Source of the DNA: Corynebacterium sp. TAE3-ERU16
GTDB lineage: Bacteria > Actinomycetota > Actinomycetes > Mycobacteriales > Mycobacteriaceae
Length of the DNA: 64,000 bases
Assembly: GCF_019209935.1 (NCBI RefSeq)
Contig: NZ_JAHUTN010000005.1
Coordinates: 124,001 to 188,000, forward strand
Direction of reading: 5' to 3'
Within the stretch, counting starts at the first letter, position 1. Every line of letters starts with the position of its first letter. The notes below the pieces were generated by a model. That model was not told where the DNA came from. It saw only the letters and a list, made by a program, of their open reading frames with translations, and did not search any database. Positions 31,267 to 40,707 of this stretch are shown piece after piece. The position numbers were made by a program, and so were the translations under genes.

Positions 31267-32481
31267 ATGACCGTCAAGAACCTCAACGACCTGATCGCCG
31301 AAGGTGTCGAGGGCCGTTACGTCCTCGTCCGTTCCGACTTCAACGTCCCACTCAACGAGAACCGTGAGATCACCGACTCCGGTCGCATCACGGCGTCCCT
31401 CCCGACCCTGAAGAAGCTCGTCGACGCGAACGCCAAGGTCATCGTCATGGCCCACCTCGGCCGCCCGAAGGGCGAGGTCAACGAGAAGTTCTCCCTCGCT
31501 CCGGTCGCCGAGGCGCTCTCCGAGGAACTCGGCCAGTACGTCGCTCTCGCCGGCGACGTCGTCGGCGAGGACGCCCATGAGCGGGCCAACGGCCTGACCG
31601 AGGGTGACGTCCTGCTGCTGGAGAACGTCCGTTTCGATCCCCGCGAGACCAGCAAGGACGCCGCAGAACGCGGTGAATTCGCCGACCAGCTCGTCGCGTT
31701 GACCGGTGAGAACGGTGCCTTCGTCTCCGACGGTTTCGGCGTTGTCCACCGTGCCCAGGCCTCCGTGTACGACGTGGCCCAGCGCCTCCCGCACTACGCA
31801 GGTCAGCTCGTCGAGAAGGAGATCAAGGTTCTCGGTGAGGTCGCGTCCAACCCCGCCAAGCCCTACGTCGTCGTGCTCGGCGGCTCGAAGGTCTCGGACA
31901 AGCTCGGCGTCATCGAGGCCCTCGCACCCAAGACCGACGCGCTGATCATCGGCGGCGGCATGTGCTACACCTTCCTCGCCGCGCAGGGCCACGACGTGCA
32001 GAAGTCCCTCCTCCAGGAGGAGATGATCGACACCTGCCGGGACCTCCTCGAGCGCTTCGGCGACTCCATCGTCCTGCCCGTCGACGTCGTCGCCGCAGAC
32101 AGGTTCGACAAGGACGCCGAGAAGCGGACCGTCGCAGTCTCCGAGATTCCCGAGGGCTGGATGGGCCTGGACATGGGGCCGAAGTCCGTCGAGCTGTTCG
32201 CCGCACGCCTCGCCGAGGCGAAGACGATCTTCTGGAACGGCCCGATGGGCGTCTTCGAGTTCCCGGCGTTCGCCGAGGGCACGAAGGGAGTCGCCGAGGC
32301 GATGATCTCCGCCACCGAGAACGGGGCCTTCTCCGTCGTCGGCGGCGGCGACTCCGCAGCCTCCGTGCGCACCCTCGGTCTGAACGAGGACGGCTTCAGC
32401 CACATCTCCACCGGCGGAGGCGCCTCCCTCGAGTTCCTCGAGGGCAAGACCCTGCCGGGCGTCAACGTTCTGGAGAACTGA
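31267..32481 (+). CDS. pgk: Phosphoglycerate kinase
   Basis: Pgk transfers phosphate from 1,3-bisphosphoglycerate to ADP. The 404-residue protein has the substrate-binding [11 protein letters not shown], the Arg-rich AHLGRPKG, the hinge region [19 protein letters not shown], and the nucleotide-binding [10 protein letters not shown] with VGGGDSAAS. The ATG at 31267 follows AAGGAGAA. The 175-base gap after gap carries the long hairpin; tpiA follows after 74 bases. Confidence 0.98.
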   Translation: MTVKNLNDLIAEGVEGRYVLVRSDFNVPLNENREITDSGRITASLPTLKKLVDANAKVIVMAHLGRPKGEVNEKFSLAPVAEALSEELGQYVALAGDVVGEDAHERANGLTEGDVLLLENVRFDPRETSKDAAERGEFADQLVALTGENGAFVSDGFGVVHRAQASVYDVAQRLPHYAGQLVEKEIKVLGEVASNPAKPYVVVLGGSKVSDKLGVIEALAPKTDALIIGGGMCYTFLAAQGHDVQKSLLQEEMIDTCRDLLERFGDSIVLPVDVVAADRFDKDAEKRTVAVSEIPEGWMGLDMGPKSVELFAARLAEAKTIFWNGPMGVFEFPAFAEGTKGVAEAMISATENGAFSVVGGGDSAASVRTLGLNEDGFSHISTGGGASLEFLEGKTLPGVNVLEN

Positions 32482-32485
32482 CACC

Positions 32486-32509
32486 ACCCGCCCGCCCACT
32501 GGGGCGGGT
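32486..32509 (+). terminator. Intercistronic hairpin between pgk and tpiA
   Basis: ACCCGCCC pairs with GGGCGGGT (8 bp), or alternatively CCCGCCC with GGGCGGG around ACTG. It begins 4 bases after the pgk stop and has no T-run, so partial termination or mRNA protection is more likely than full termination. Confidence 0.55.
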
Positions 32510-32555
32510 ACCCCGGACACACCCATCCAACCCATACACCGAGAAAGGCCAGAAC

Positions 32556-33338
32556 ATGGCACGCACCCCCCTCATCGCCGGCAACTGGAAGATGAATCTC
32601 AACCACCTGGAGGCCATCGGAGTCGTCCAGAAACTCGCCTTCGCGCTCCCAGCGGACTACTACGACAAGGTCGACGTAGCGCTGACCGTCCCGTTCACCG
32701 ACATCCGCTCCGTCCAGACCCTCGTTGACGGTGACAAACTCCGGATCACCTACGGCGCCCAGGACGTGTCCCGCCACGAGTCCGGGGCCTACACCGGTGA
32801 GGTGTCCGCCGAGATGCTCGCGAAGCTCGGCTGCTCCTGGGTCGTGGTCGGCCACTCCGAGCGCCGCGAGTATCACGGCGAAACCGATGAACTGGTCGCC
32901 GCCAAGGCCGCCGCCGCCCTGAAACACGGCATCAGCCCGATCGTCTGCGTCGGCGAGCCCCTCGAGGTCCGCGAGGCCGGCGAACACGTCAACTACGTCG
33001 TCGCCCAGACCCGCGCATCCCTCGCAGGACTGGACGCCGGACAGCTCGCCAACACCGTGGTGGCCTACGAGCCCGTCTGGGCCATCGGCACCGGCAAGGT
33101 CGCGTCGGCCGACGACGCCCAGGAGGTGTGCGCCGCTATTCGCGCGACCGTCCGCGAGCTCTCGGACGAGAAGGTCGCCGACGGCATGCGCATCCTGTAC
33201 GGCGGCTCCGTCAAGGCTGACTCGGTCGCCGAGATCGTCGGTAAGCCCGACGTCGATGGTGGCCTCGTCGGCGGGGCATCGCTGAACGGCGAGGACTTCG
33301 CCAAGCTCGTCGCGAACGCCGCGGGACCGCAGTCCTAG
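32556..33338 (+). CDS. tpiA: Triosephosphate isomerase
   Basis: TpiA interconverts dihydroxyacetone phosphate and glyceraldehyde-3-phosphate. The 260-residue TIM barrel has [11 protein letters not shown] with the catalytic Lys, [13 protein letters not shown] with the catalytic His, [13 protein letters not shown] with the catalytic Glu and flexible loop, and the phosphate-binding LYGGSVK. The ATG at 32556 has GAAAGG upstream. It is part of the gap-pgk-tpiA-ppc arrangement. Confidence 0.98.
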   Translation: MARTPLIAGNWKMNLNHLEAIGVVQKLAFALPADYYDKVDVALTVPFTDIRSVQTLVDGDKLRITYGAQDVSRHESGAYTGEVSAEMLAKLGCSWVVVGHSERREYHGETDELVAAKAAAALKHGISPIVCVGEPLEVREAGEHVNYVVAQTRASLAGLDAGQLANTVVAYEPVWAIGTGKVASADDAQEVCAAIRATVRELSDEKVADGMRILYGGSVKADSVAEIVGKPDVDGGLVGGASLNGEDFAKLVANAAGPQS

Positions 33339-33346
33339 TTCCCGCA

Positions 33347-33376
33347 TCGGGGCGGGTCGTCCCGCATCCGCCCCGA
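33347..33376 (+). terminator. Hairpin between tpiA and ppc
   Basis: TCGGGGCGG and CCGCCCCGA form a 9-bp stem with a 12-base loop just after the tpiA stop. No T-run follows. The remaining 167 bases to ppc probably contain a ppc promoter that could not be assigned. Confidence 0.55.
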
Positions 33377-33543
33377 CAACCCAGTGCCCGGCGTCATCTG
33401 TGGGGCCGACACCGTGAATCCCGGTCTCGGATCCGCCGCAGTGACGGCGGGCACCGGTCTGCGCAGAGCAGCTGACAGACCGTGAACACCCAGGCGCCCG
33501 GCCCGAACTCCGGCTCCACCGCCAACCGATAAGGAAACACACC

Positions 33544-36294
33544 GTGCCTGAACAACTTCGCGAGGACATCCGGCATCTCGGACGTATCCTCGGAAACGTC
33601 ATCCGTCAGCAGGAGGGCGACGATATCTTCGATCTCGTCGAAGGCGCCCGCCGAGCCTCCTTCGGCGTCGCGAAGGGGGAGCGGACCCTCGACGATCTCG
33701 TCGGGATGTTCCGCGACCGTGACACCTCCACAATGATCAAGGTCGTCCGGGCCTTCTCCCACTTCGCGCTCCTGGTCAACCTGGTCGAGGACCTCAACGA
33801 CGAGAACAACCGCCAGGAGATTCTCGACGCCGGCGCGCCGGCGCCCGACTCCACCCTCGAGGCGACCTGGGTCAAGCTCGAGGCGGCGGAGATCACCGCG
33901 GAGGCTGTGGCCGCGGCCGTGGCACGTGCCGAGATCGCTCCGGTGCTCACCGCGCACCCGACGGAGACCCGCCGACGCACCGTGTTCGATGTCCAGAAGC
34001 ACATCACCGCCCTGATGCAGGAACGCCACGACATCGCTTCGCGTCCGCGCAACTCCAGGACCGATGCGCGTATCCGCGAGATCGACCGGGCGATCCAGCG
34101 ACGGATCACGATTCTGTGGCAGACCGCACTCATCCGGGTCGTCCGCCCGAGGATCGAGGACGAGATCGAGGTCGGTCTCCGTTACTACAAACTGAGCCTC
34201 CTCCGGCAGATCCCCGCCATCAACCATGATGTGCGGCACGAGCTGCAGGCCAGGTACGGCGACACCGTGCCATCGACCGCCGTGGTCAAGCCCGGTTCCT
34301 GGATCGGCGGGGACCACGACGGAAACCCCTATGTCACGGCGGCGACCCTGCGCTACGCGACGACCCGCGCCGCCCAGACCGTGCTCAAGTTCTACGCCGC
34401 CCAGCTCCACAAACTGGAGCATGAGCTGTCCCTGTCCGACCGGCTCTCCGAGGTCAGCCGCGAGCTCATCGAGCTCGCCGACCGAGGCCACAACGACGTA
34501 CCCAGTCGGGTGGACGAGCCGTACCGGCGCGCGGTGCACGGTATCCGGGGACGGATCGCCGCCACCCAGGCCGAGCTCATCGGGCAGGATTCCGTGGAGG
34601 GAACCTGGTACCAGTGCCACGAACCCTATCCGGGCCCCGAGGAGTTCGCGGCGGATCTGGACGTCATCGACGCCGCGCTGCGGGACTCCTACGACGGACT
34701 GGTCGCGGACGACCGCCTCGGCCGGATCCGTTCCGCGGTGGCGAGTTTCGGATTCCACCTCTACTCGCTGGACCTGCGCCAGAACTCCGAGTCCTTCGAG
34801 AACGTGCTCACCGAGGTCTTCGCCCACGCCGGCGTCACCGGGGAATACCGTTCGCTGGATGAGGACGCGAAGCGGGAGATTCTCGTCGCGGAGCTCGGCT
34901 CCCCACGCCCGCTGATCCCGCCGCACCCCCAGGACTTCAGCGAGGAGACCAGACGTGAGCTGGAGATCATCGCGGCCGCCGCCGAGGCGGTGGACAAGTT
35001 CGGGGAGCGGATGGTGCCCCACTGCATCATCTCGATGGCCCAGTCGGTGTCCGACATCCTCGAGCCCATGGTTCTGCTCAAGGAGTTCGGCCTCATCCGG
35101 ATCGAACAGGGGCAGCCGTGCGGGGACATCGACATCATCCCCCTCTTCGAGACGATCGAGGACCTGCAGGCCGGTTCGTCCATTCTCCGCGACATCTGGA
35201 CCGTTCCGGTCTACCGGTCCTACGTCCGCCAGCGGGGTGAGATCCAGGAGGTCATGCTCGGCTACTCCGACTCGAACAAGGACGGCGGTTACTTCGCCGC
35301 GAACTGGGCGCTCTACGACGCGGAAATCGACATCGTCCGGGCGTGCAGGGACAATCAGATCCGGCTCCGGTTCTTCCACGGCCGGGGAGGTACCGTCGGT
35401 CGCGGCGGCGGACCGAGTTACGAGGCGATCCTCGCCCAGCCAGAGGGAGCGGTCTCCGGTTCGGTCCGGGTCACCGAGCAGGGGGAGATCATCTCGGCGA
35501 AGTACGGTCACCCGACCACCGCCCGGCGCAACCTCGAGGCGCTCGTCTCCGCGACGCTGGAGGCGTCGCTTCTGCCCGTCGATGATCTTGATCAGCCGGA
35601 ACGCGCGCACGCGATCATGCGGGAGATCGCCGAACTCTCCCGCCGGAAGTACGCGACACTCGTCCACGAGGACCCGGGTTTCATCGAGTACTTCACCACC
35701 TCGACGCCGCTCCAGGAGATCGGTGCCCTGAACATCGGTTCACGTCCCGCGTCCCGGAAGCAGACGGCATCCATCGGTGATCTCCGGGCGATCCCGTGGG
35801 TTCTCGCCTGGTCGCAGTCCCGTGCGATGATCCCGGGCTGGTTCGGCGTGGGCACCGCGCTCCGCGAGTGGATAGCCGGCGACCCGGACCGTCTCGAGGA
35901 ACTCCGCGCGCTGTACCGGGACTGGCCGTTCTTCACCTCCGTGATGTCGAACATGGCCCAGGTGATGGCCAAGGCGGAGATGCCGCTGATGGAGCTCTAC
36001 GCGTCGCTGGTCAAGGACCGTGAGGTCGCGGAACGAATCTCCGGGGCGATCTCGGAGGAGTACGACCTGACGATCGACATGTTCCTCACCGTGACGGGGG
36101 CCGACCGTCTCCTCGCGGACAACCCCACCCTGGAACGCTCGGTTCGCAGCAGATACCCGTATCTGCTGCCGCTCAACGTCATCCAACTGGAGCTACTCCG
36201 CCGCTACCGCGCCGGCGACACCGATGACGGCGTGCCGGAGGGTATCCAGTTGACCATGAACGGCCTGGCCACCGCCCTCCGGAACTCGGGCTAG
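33544..36294 (+). CDS. ppc: Phosphoenolpyruvate carboxylase
   Basis: Ppc carboxylates PEP to oxaloacetate and is the main anaplerotic enzyme in corynebacteria. The 916-residue protein has the catalytic His motif VLTAHPTETRRRTV, GYSDSNKDGGYFAANW, the Gly-rich active loop FHGRGGTVGRGGGPSYE, and a C-terminus ending RNSG near the aspartate-inhibitor site. It begins at GTG 33544. Placement directly after glycolytic genes is the same as recalled for C. glutamicum. Confidence 0.98.
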   Translation: MPEQLREDIRHLGRILGNVIRQQEGDDIFDLVEGARRASFGVAKGERTLDDLVGMFRDRDTSTMIKVVRAFSHFALLVNLVEDLNDENNRQEILDAGAPAPDSTLEATWVKLEAAEITAEAVAAAVARAEIAPVLTAHPTETRRRTVFDVQKHITALMQERHDIASRPRNSRTDARIREIDRAIQRRITILWQTALIRVVRPRIEDEIEVGLRYYKLSLLRQIPAINHDVRHELQARYGDTVPSTAVVKPGSWIGGDHDGNPYVTAATLRYATTRAAQTVLKFYAAQLHKLEHELSLSDRLSEVSRELIELADRGHNDVPSRVDEPYRRAVHGIRGRIAATQAELIGQDSVEGTWYQCHEPYPGPEEFAADLDVIDAALRDSYDGLVADDRLGRIRSAVASFGFHLYSLDLRQNSESFENVLTEVFAHAGVTGEYRSLDEDAKREILVAELGSPRPLIPPHPQDFSEETRRELEIIAAAAEAVDKFGERMVPHCIISMAQSVSDILEPMVLLKEFGLIRIEQGQPCGDIDIIPLFETIEDLQAGSSILRDIWTVPVYRSYVRQRGEIQEVMLGYSDSNKDGGYFAANWALYDAEIDIVRACRDNQIRLRFFHGRGGTVGRGGGPSYEAILAQPEGAVSGSVRVTEQGEIISAKYGHPTTARRNLEALVSATLEASLLPVDDLDQPERAHAIMREIAELSRRKYATLVHEDPGFIEYFTTSTPLQEIGALNIGSRPASRKQTASIGDLRAIPWVLAWSQSRAMIPGWFGVGTALREWIAGDPDRLEELRALYRDWPFFTSVMSNMAQVMAKAEMPLMELYASLVKDREVAERISGAISEEYDLTIDMFLTVTGADRLLADNPTLERSVRSRYPYLLPLNVIQLELLRRYRAGDTDDGVPEGIQLTMNGLATALRNSG

Positions 36295-36311
36295 CCAGGG
36301 CTCCGGAACCG

Positions 36312-36346
36312 GATCCGCGGCCCCGATCCCGATCGGGTTGCGGATC
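36312..36346 (+). terminator. Hairpin after ppc
   Basis: An outer GATCCGC/GCGGATC stem (7 bp) encloses an inner CCCGATC/GATCGGG stem (7 bp, 2-base loop). It lies 17 bases after the ppc stop and upstream of secG. There is no T-run. Confidence 0.55.
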
Positions 36347-36381
36347 TCCGGTGCCACCGTCGTTTCCCGTCCACCGACGTG

Positions 36382-36387
36382 TATGGT
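36382..36387 (+). promoter_or_regulatory. Possible -10 element of secG
   Basis: TATGGT lies about 105 bases before the secG ATG, downstream of the ppc hairpin. No good -35 is visible. Confidence 0.35.
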
Positions 36388-36491
36388 GGTATCCGGCGGC
36401 CGTTGATCCGGCGCGACCATCAGCGGTCCCTTTCACCCGGACCGGGGCCGGACAAGACAGACCCATCCACGATTAAAGGATCCACGTTTCC

Positions 36492-36728
36492 ATGGTGCTT
36501 ACGCTTCAGATCGTTCTCTTCCTGGCCTGCCTGGGCATGACCATGTTCGTGCTGCTGCACAAGGGCAAGGGCGGCGGTCTCTCGAGCCTGTTCGGCGGCG
36601 GCGTGCAGTCCAACCTCTCGGGATCCACCGTCGTCGAGAAGAACCTCGACCGGGTCACCATCATCTGCGCGATCATCTGGATCGTCTGCATCGTCGGCCT
36701 GAACCTGATCCACGCCTACGTCGGGTAG
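36492..36728 (+). CDS. secG: Preprotein translocase subunit SecG
   Basis: SecG is a small partner of SecYE in the Sec translocon and helps SecA-driven export. The 78-residue protein has two membrane helices (LTLQIVLFLACLGMTMFVLL and VTIICAIIWIVCIVGLNLIH) joined by the conserved cytoplasmic loop HKGKGGGLSSLFGGG. It is the last conserved gene before the 2.1-kb accessory stretch. Confidence 0.95.
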   Translation: MVLTLQIVLFLACLGMTMFVLLHKGKGGGLSSLFGGGVQSNLSGSTVVEKNLDRVTIICAIIWIVCIVGLNLIHAYVG

Positions 36729-36958
36729 CACCACTCCGGGCGGTCCTCTCCGCGGCCGGGATCCGTCGCGGCTCCGGTGTGACGCCGCGCGGCATTCGAA
36801 CGGATCCCGTCCGCTGGGCCGTACCAAAAATGACATGGCAGACGGTGTGTGATTGTTGAGTTGCTGTCGCACCCGTTGCGGGGGCCGGGGCGACGATGAC
36901 CCGCGAGGAGTGTGAATGGTGCGGGTGCTTGTTCGTCTTCCCCCGATACGGTTTGCGC
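36729..36958 (+). other. Start of the accessory stretch after secG
   Basis: No gene is supported here. A short CCGCG/CGCGG hairpin near 36750-36775 may end secG transcription. From about 36820 the sequence becomes visibly less GC-rich than the flanking genes. Confidence 0.4.
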
Positions 36959-37099
36959 ATGAGCGTGCCGCCCACGACAACCAACGGCCCTGGTTGGGAG
37001 ATTCGCCCCACTGGAACCACAGAAACCGCTCCCGGCGGCACCGGGGCGGTTTCAGGCATGTCAGGGGCACCGGCTCCGGTGCGGTTGTCTATGCCGTAA
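36959..37099 (+). CDS. Doubtful 46-residue ORF with leaderless-type start
   Basis: An ATG at 36959 stands 6 bases behind a TACGGT (36947-36952), the same geometry as the leaderless genes in this window. The product is a Pro/Thr/Gly-rich 46-residue peptide starting MSVPPTTTNGPGWEIRP, with no membrane span, signal peptide or recognised domain. The same frame is open from ATG 36896, which would add a CEWCG pair. It may be the remnant of a decayed gene rather than a functional one. Confidence 0.2.
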   Translation: MSVPPTTTNGPGWEIRPTGTTETAPGGTGAVSGMSGAPAPVRLSMP

Positions 37100-37179
37100 C
37101 GGACGAAAGGCAAGATCCTCCGAAAAACGGGGCCGAGGCCGTTACCAGATTTGCAAAAGCACTGAACCCTGTCGGTCGA

Positions 37180-37461
37180 TCACGGTGCTCCGAAAAACAG
37201 CAGGAACATTGCCGGGATAATTACCACGGGTGCCAAAGCGCAGAACAGGGTCAGGTAGGCCAATCGCCTCGATTTGAACACCTAAGCCGCGATGACACCC
37301 ATTCCGTGGATGACCAGAGTCCACCGGGCGAAAGGTGTGTCGAATGAATTTGCGACATTGATCATCATTGCGGCGACCTGCAGTACGCGGGCGACCGCGA
37401 CAATCCACTTCGCAGGGGAATTTGACTTCGCCTCGTTTACGGCAACAAAAACCACCTCCAT
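37180..37461 (-). pseudogene. Small membrane protein ORF interrupted by an in-frame TAG
   Basis: From ATG 37461 the minus strand encodes 59 residues with a hydrophobic helix (KWIVAVARVLQVAAMMINVA) and WTLVIHGMGVIAA, then TAG at 37284-37282. The very next codon is GTG, and the same frame runs 33 more codons with a strong membrane helix (LAYLTLFCALAPVVIIPAMF) to TGA. Either one gene of about 93 codons has acquired a stop, or these are two tiny adjacent ORFs. The family is unknown. An upstream in-frame ATG at 37533 would add 24 residues. It lies just downstream of the decayed transposase and shares its lower GC. Confidence 0.4.
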
Positions 37462-37619
37462 TACCGCGTGAGACGATTTCTTTCGGAAGATCCGTACCTG
37501 TGCCACTCTCGTTCGGGCAATCACGGAATTCAATACTGAACTCCGTATTGCCGGAGGGGCAGGAACTCAAATACATCCCGTGTTTTATGCCGTTCATACC
37601 GTCCCGGTCGCTGTCGCGG

Positions 37620-38525
37620 GGGACAGGTGATCCATCTCCGGGATGAAACCACCGGCAAACCCACGACGGAGTGTGCGGTAGGTGCATGCCGTAGCTGGTG
37701 CATTGCGGGGCCATCGTTCGGAAAACCTTTTCCGTAAGAACCGTGCGGGGTTGCGGAACGGGTGCTTTGCGGCAACGTTGCCAAACACGCGGAAATACCG
37801 CCTCCCCGGGAATGAAGCGCATTCATGACGGATAGCGTGGTCCCGTGTTCGTCGGCGTTCACCGCAAGATGTGGTGCCCCCGTATCCGGTAGCACGACCG
37901 CACACGCACCAGCCGTGCCGGTGACAACGGTTGCCCCGGGACGGAGGAACCCGGCCAGGGCTCGCCGTGCCCGTTGTTTCGACAGGTTCGACCGCCCCGC
38001 CAACCGGTAGAACACTCCACTCGCTCCAGCGATACCGGTGACAATGCAGGTGCAGTTGCGCCCATTGCTTCGGCCGCGAAACGCCCTGCCGATCCGCCGG
38101 GGGCGTCGTGATCGAATGCCCGCGGCCTCTCTACGATTCGTGGAGAAACCTCTCATCGACCTGTGCCGGCGCACCGTCACCGGCACTGGTTCGCTCAATG
38201 TGGGTGTCGAAGACCCGCATCATTCGGTTGCGCAGGAAGAACCGGTTCGCACACTCACCCCATACCGGGGTACGACGAACTGACAGTTCATCCACAAAGC
38301 ACGGACTGAGTTTCTCCGGCGTCGAAAACAGTGGTTTCGACATACCCGGAACGGTCGTTGTTTCCTTGCCGAACGTCCTACGGCACCCGTGCCGCAACCA
38401 CCGTCGCCCATGACCGGTGCGTCCTCTACGAACGGGTTTCACGCCGCCGCATCCGGGGCGAAACTCAGGTGGGATTTCCTGGGTGGGCATCGACAGTTTG
38501 AGTAGCTGTTCCAGCTCAGCGACAG
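37620..38525 (-). pseudogene. Decayed IS1595-like (ISXO2-type) transposase
   Basis: Transposase-like sequence runs along the minus strand but jumps frames at least three times. From about 38525 to 38131 one frame gives a damaged zinc-ribbon (GCRRTFGKETTTV), FFLRNRMMRVFD and AQVDERFLHES, the first catalytic Asp region. From 38108 to 37811 a second frame gives SKQRARRALAGFLRPGATVV and HLAVNADEHGTTLSVMNALHS. After that, segments of two frames alternate (FRVFGNVAAKHPF; FPNDGPAMHQL; a final MDHL near 37626). The order and spacing fit a ~300-residue IS1595-family enzyme. No start, intact frame or clear terminal repeats remain. Confidence 0.7.
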
Positions 38526-38894
38526 GTGGCACGCGCCGCCTGCCATCAACACCGCTCAGTGTTTCCCGGGCTTTCCCAATGATTGTTGTCGCCACAACCA
38601 CCCACTTTCCTGGTCCGGCACGGACGGTCAGGGCAGGTTTGCAACCCGGACACGACAACCAGGCTCGGCGAAGGAGCGTTCTGACGCGGGTGGCGGGCTT
38701 CTGGTCGGCAGCCGTGTCGGTCCCCGGGCCGTCGGCGACCCAGGCAACGCCGACGGTGCCCGGGGGATCCCCGGAGCCGGAGGTGCAGCCACCCAACACC
38801 CCGTGGGGACAATGACCGTCTGCGGCGTTCCCGCGTTCCGGGTCCCGGTCGTCACCGGAACCGATACAGGGGGAGAGGTGGGACAGTGCCCGGA
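38526..38894 (-). other. Unassigned stretch before pgl
   Basis: No gene is supported in these 369 bases. Open frames here have no consistent protein character. The stretch may include the lost end and flank of the insertion sequence. Confidence 0.4.
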
Positions 38895-39656
38895 TCAGAG
38901 GTCGGCGCCGGCTGCCGCGTCATCGAGGAACAGCACGGTCTCCGACCTTCCGCGGGCACCGGCGGCGGGCCAGTCCTCCGGCGCGGCGCCGTCGATGACC
39001 GCCCGGGCCGCCTCCGCCTTCTCCGCTCCAGCGACGAGCAACCAGACGCGGTCGGCCGAACGTACCGCCGGCAGCGTCAGCGTGACCCGCTCGGCCGGCG
39101 GTTTCGGCGAGTCTGTCACCGCCGCGACGAGGTTCGCGTCCTCCCGGACCGCGGGGGTGTGCGGGAAGATCGAGTTGATGTGGCCCTCCCCGCCCATGCC
39201 GAGCAGGTGGAGATCGAAGCCCCCGGGCGCGAACGCGCGGAGGTCCCGCCGGGCGGCGTCCACGGCCGAGTCGAGATCCCGCCCACCGAGGCCGTAGCCG
39301 TGGATGTTCGCTTCGTCGATGTCGACGTGGTCGAGCAGCGCCACCCGGGCCTGGCCCTCATTCGATTCCGGATGGGAGACATCGACATTGCGCTCGTCAC
39401 CGAAGAACACGTGGACCCGTGACCAGTCGATGTGGACGACCGGGAAGTCGTCGCTCATCGTGCGGGCCGTCGCGTCAAACTCCGCGAGCTTCCTGAGCAG
39501 CCCGATTCCGGCACCACCGCCGGTCAGGACCACACGCGCCACACCGTCACCGTGCAGGCCGCCACCGGCCTGCACGGCCGCGATGGTCTGGGTCATTCTG
39601 GCCGCGGCCGTCGCGACGAGTGAATCGAGGTCTCGGACACGTGCGATCTCCACCAT
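38895..39656 (-). CDS. pgl: 6-phosphogluconolactonase
   Basis: Pgl hydrolyses 6-phosphogluconolactone, the second step of the oxidative pentose phosphate pathway. The 253-residue protein has the SugarP-isomerase-like fold: VVLTGGGAGIGLLRKL, VHVFFGDERNVDVSHPESN and LHLLGMGGEGHINSIFPH, and then WLLVAGAEKAEAARAVI. The ATG at 39656 follows GAAGGAACC. The frame stays open further upstream, but that region lies inside opcA. It is the last gene of tkt-tal-zwf-opcA-pgl; 29 bases separate it from opcA. Confidence 0.95.
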   Translation of the reverse strand: MVEIARVRDLDSLVATAAARMTQTIAAVQAGGGLHGDGVARVVLTGGGAGIGLLRKLAEFDATARTMSDDFPVVHIDWSRVHVFFGDERNVDVSHPESNEGQARVALLDHVDIDEANIHGYGLGGRDLDSAVDAARRDLRAFAPGGFDLHLLGMGGEGHINSIFPHTPAVREDANLVAAVTDSPKPPAERVTLTLPAVRSADRVWLLVAGAEKAEAARAVIDGAAPEDWPAAGARGRSETVLFLDDAAAGADL

Positions 39657-39685
39657 GGTGGGTTCCTTCCGGGGGACGTGGGTGA

Positions 39686-40654
39686 TCAGTCGGTGAGTGC
39701 GTCGACGTACCGCACGCGGTTGAGGCCGCGCAGAGCGCGCGCGTAGGCGAGGTCCGGGTCGAGGTGCCGGAGCTCCTCCGCGAGGCAGTCCGCCTGGCTC
39801 CGGCGGCCGAGTGCGACCAGACCGTAGTGGGTGCCGTCGACCGAGACGGAGAGCGTCTCCGCGTCGCGGACCTCCACGGTGATCGTCGATTGGCTCCGGA
39901 ACAGCACGACACGGGTGATCGCGATGCACTCACGGCCTTCGGTGTCGACCGGTACGGCGTCCTGACCGGTCGAATGGCGGACGATGTTGACACCGAACCG
40001 GTCGGCGAGCCACCCCGCCGCGAGATCGACACTGGGGGAGTCCGCGGGGCCGTGGACCTCGGCGTCCAGGACCCCCTCGTGGGGCGGCTGGTCGAGGGTC
40101 GACGCCACGACGCCACGCCACTGGGTGATCCGCGACCAGGCCATGTCCGAGTCACCCGGTCGGTAGTGGTTCCGGCGCCGGTAGATCGAGTCCTCCGGGG
40201 GATCGTAGAGCGCATCGGTGATCCGCCGGGCGGCGATCCGGCCGATTGGGTCGGTCGAGGGGTTGACGGGGGCCGTGCCCGGCCACCAGGCGACGATCGG
40301 GGTGTCCGGCAGCAGCAGGGGGGTGACCACGGCCTCGACGTGGTCGGCGACCTCCCCGTTGAGCCTCATGACGACGATCTCGGAGGCACCCGCGTCGCCG
40401 CCGATCCGGATCTCGGCGTCGACCGTCGATCGGTCCGCCGTCGAATCACCGGTCACCATGACCAGGACCCGGGACGGGTGTTCCCGTGAGGCGTCGTTCG
40501 TGGCGGCGATGAGTGCCTCGATGTCGTCATCGGCGTCGGCGACGACGATCAGGGTGAGGACCCGTCCTGTCGTGACCTGTGAACCCCAATCACGTATGGA
40601 CACGAGTTTGGCGGCGATCGCCCGGGTGTCGGTGTCGGGCATTGTGATGATCAT
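39686..40654 (-). CDS. opcA: Glucose-6-phosphate dehydrogenase assembly protein OpcA
   Basis: OpcA is needed for full activity of glucose-6-phosphate dehydrogenase and was first described in cyanobacteria. The 322-residue protein has the family features TLIVVADADDDIEALIAATN, EIVVMRLNGEVADHVEAVVT, LLLPDTPIVAWWPGTAP and a C-terminal GLVALGRRSQADCLAEELRH. It starts at ATG 40654 behind GAAAGG, 53 bases after zwf, which matches a role as a Zwf partner. Confidence 0.94.
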   Translation of the reverse strand: MIITMPDTDTRAIAAKLVSIRDWGSQVTTGRVLTLIVVADADDDIEALIAATNDASREHPSRVLVMVTGDSTADRSTVDAEIRIGGDAGASEIVVMRLNGEVADHVEAVVTPLLLPDTPIVAWWPGTAPVNPSTDPIGRIAARRITDALYDPPEDSIYRRRNHYRPGDSDMAWSRITQWRGVVASTLDQPPHEGVLDAEVHGPADSPSVDLAAGWLADRFGVNIVRHSTGQDAVPVDTEGRECIAITRVVLFRSQSTITVEVRDAETLSVSVDGTHYGLVALGRRSQADCLAEELRHLDPDLAYARALRGLNRVRYVDALTD

Positions 40655-40707
40655 GGGGGCCTTTCAGACTGTGGCGGCGTGGGAGCGGTGTCGGTGGGAG
40701 GCGGACG

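Noticed and set aside
33394..35667. A 757-codon minus-strand open frame opposite ppc
   Set aside because: Same reason: the sense strand encodes an unmistakable PEP carboxylase and the antisense product has no motifs.
39657..39929. An N-terminal extension of pgl by 91 residues
   Set aside because: It overlaps opcA on the same strand in another frame, and ATG 39656 has a good ribosome site and gives the family length.
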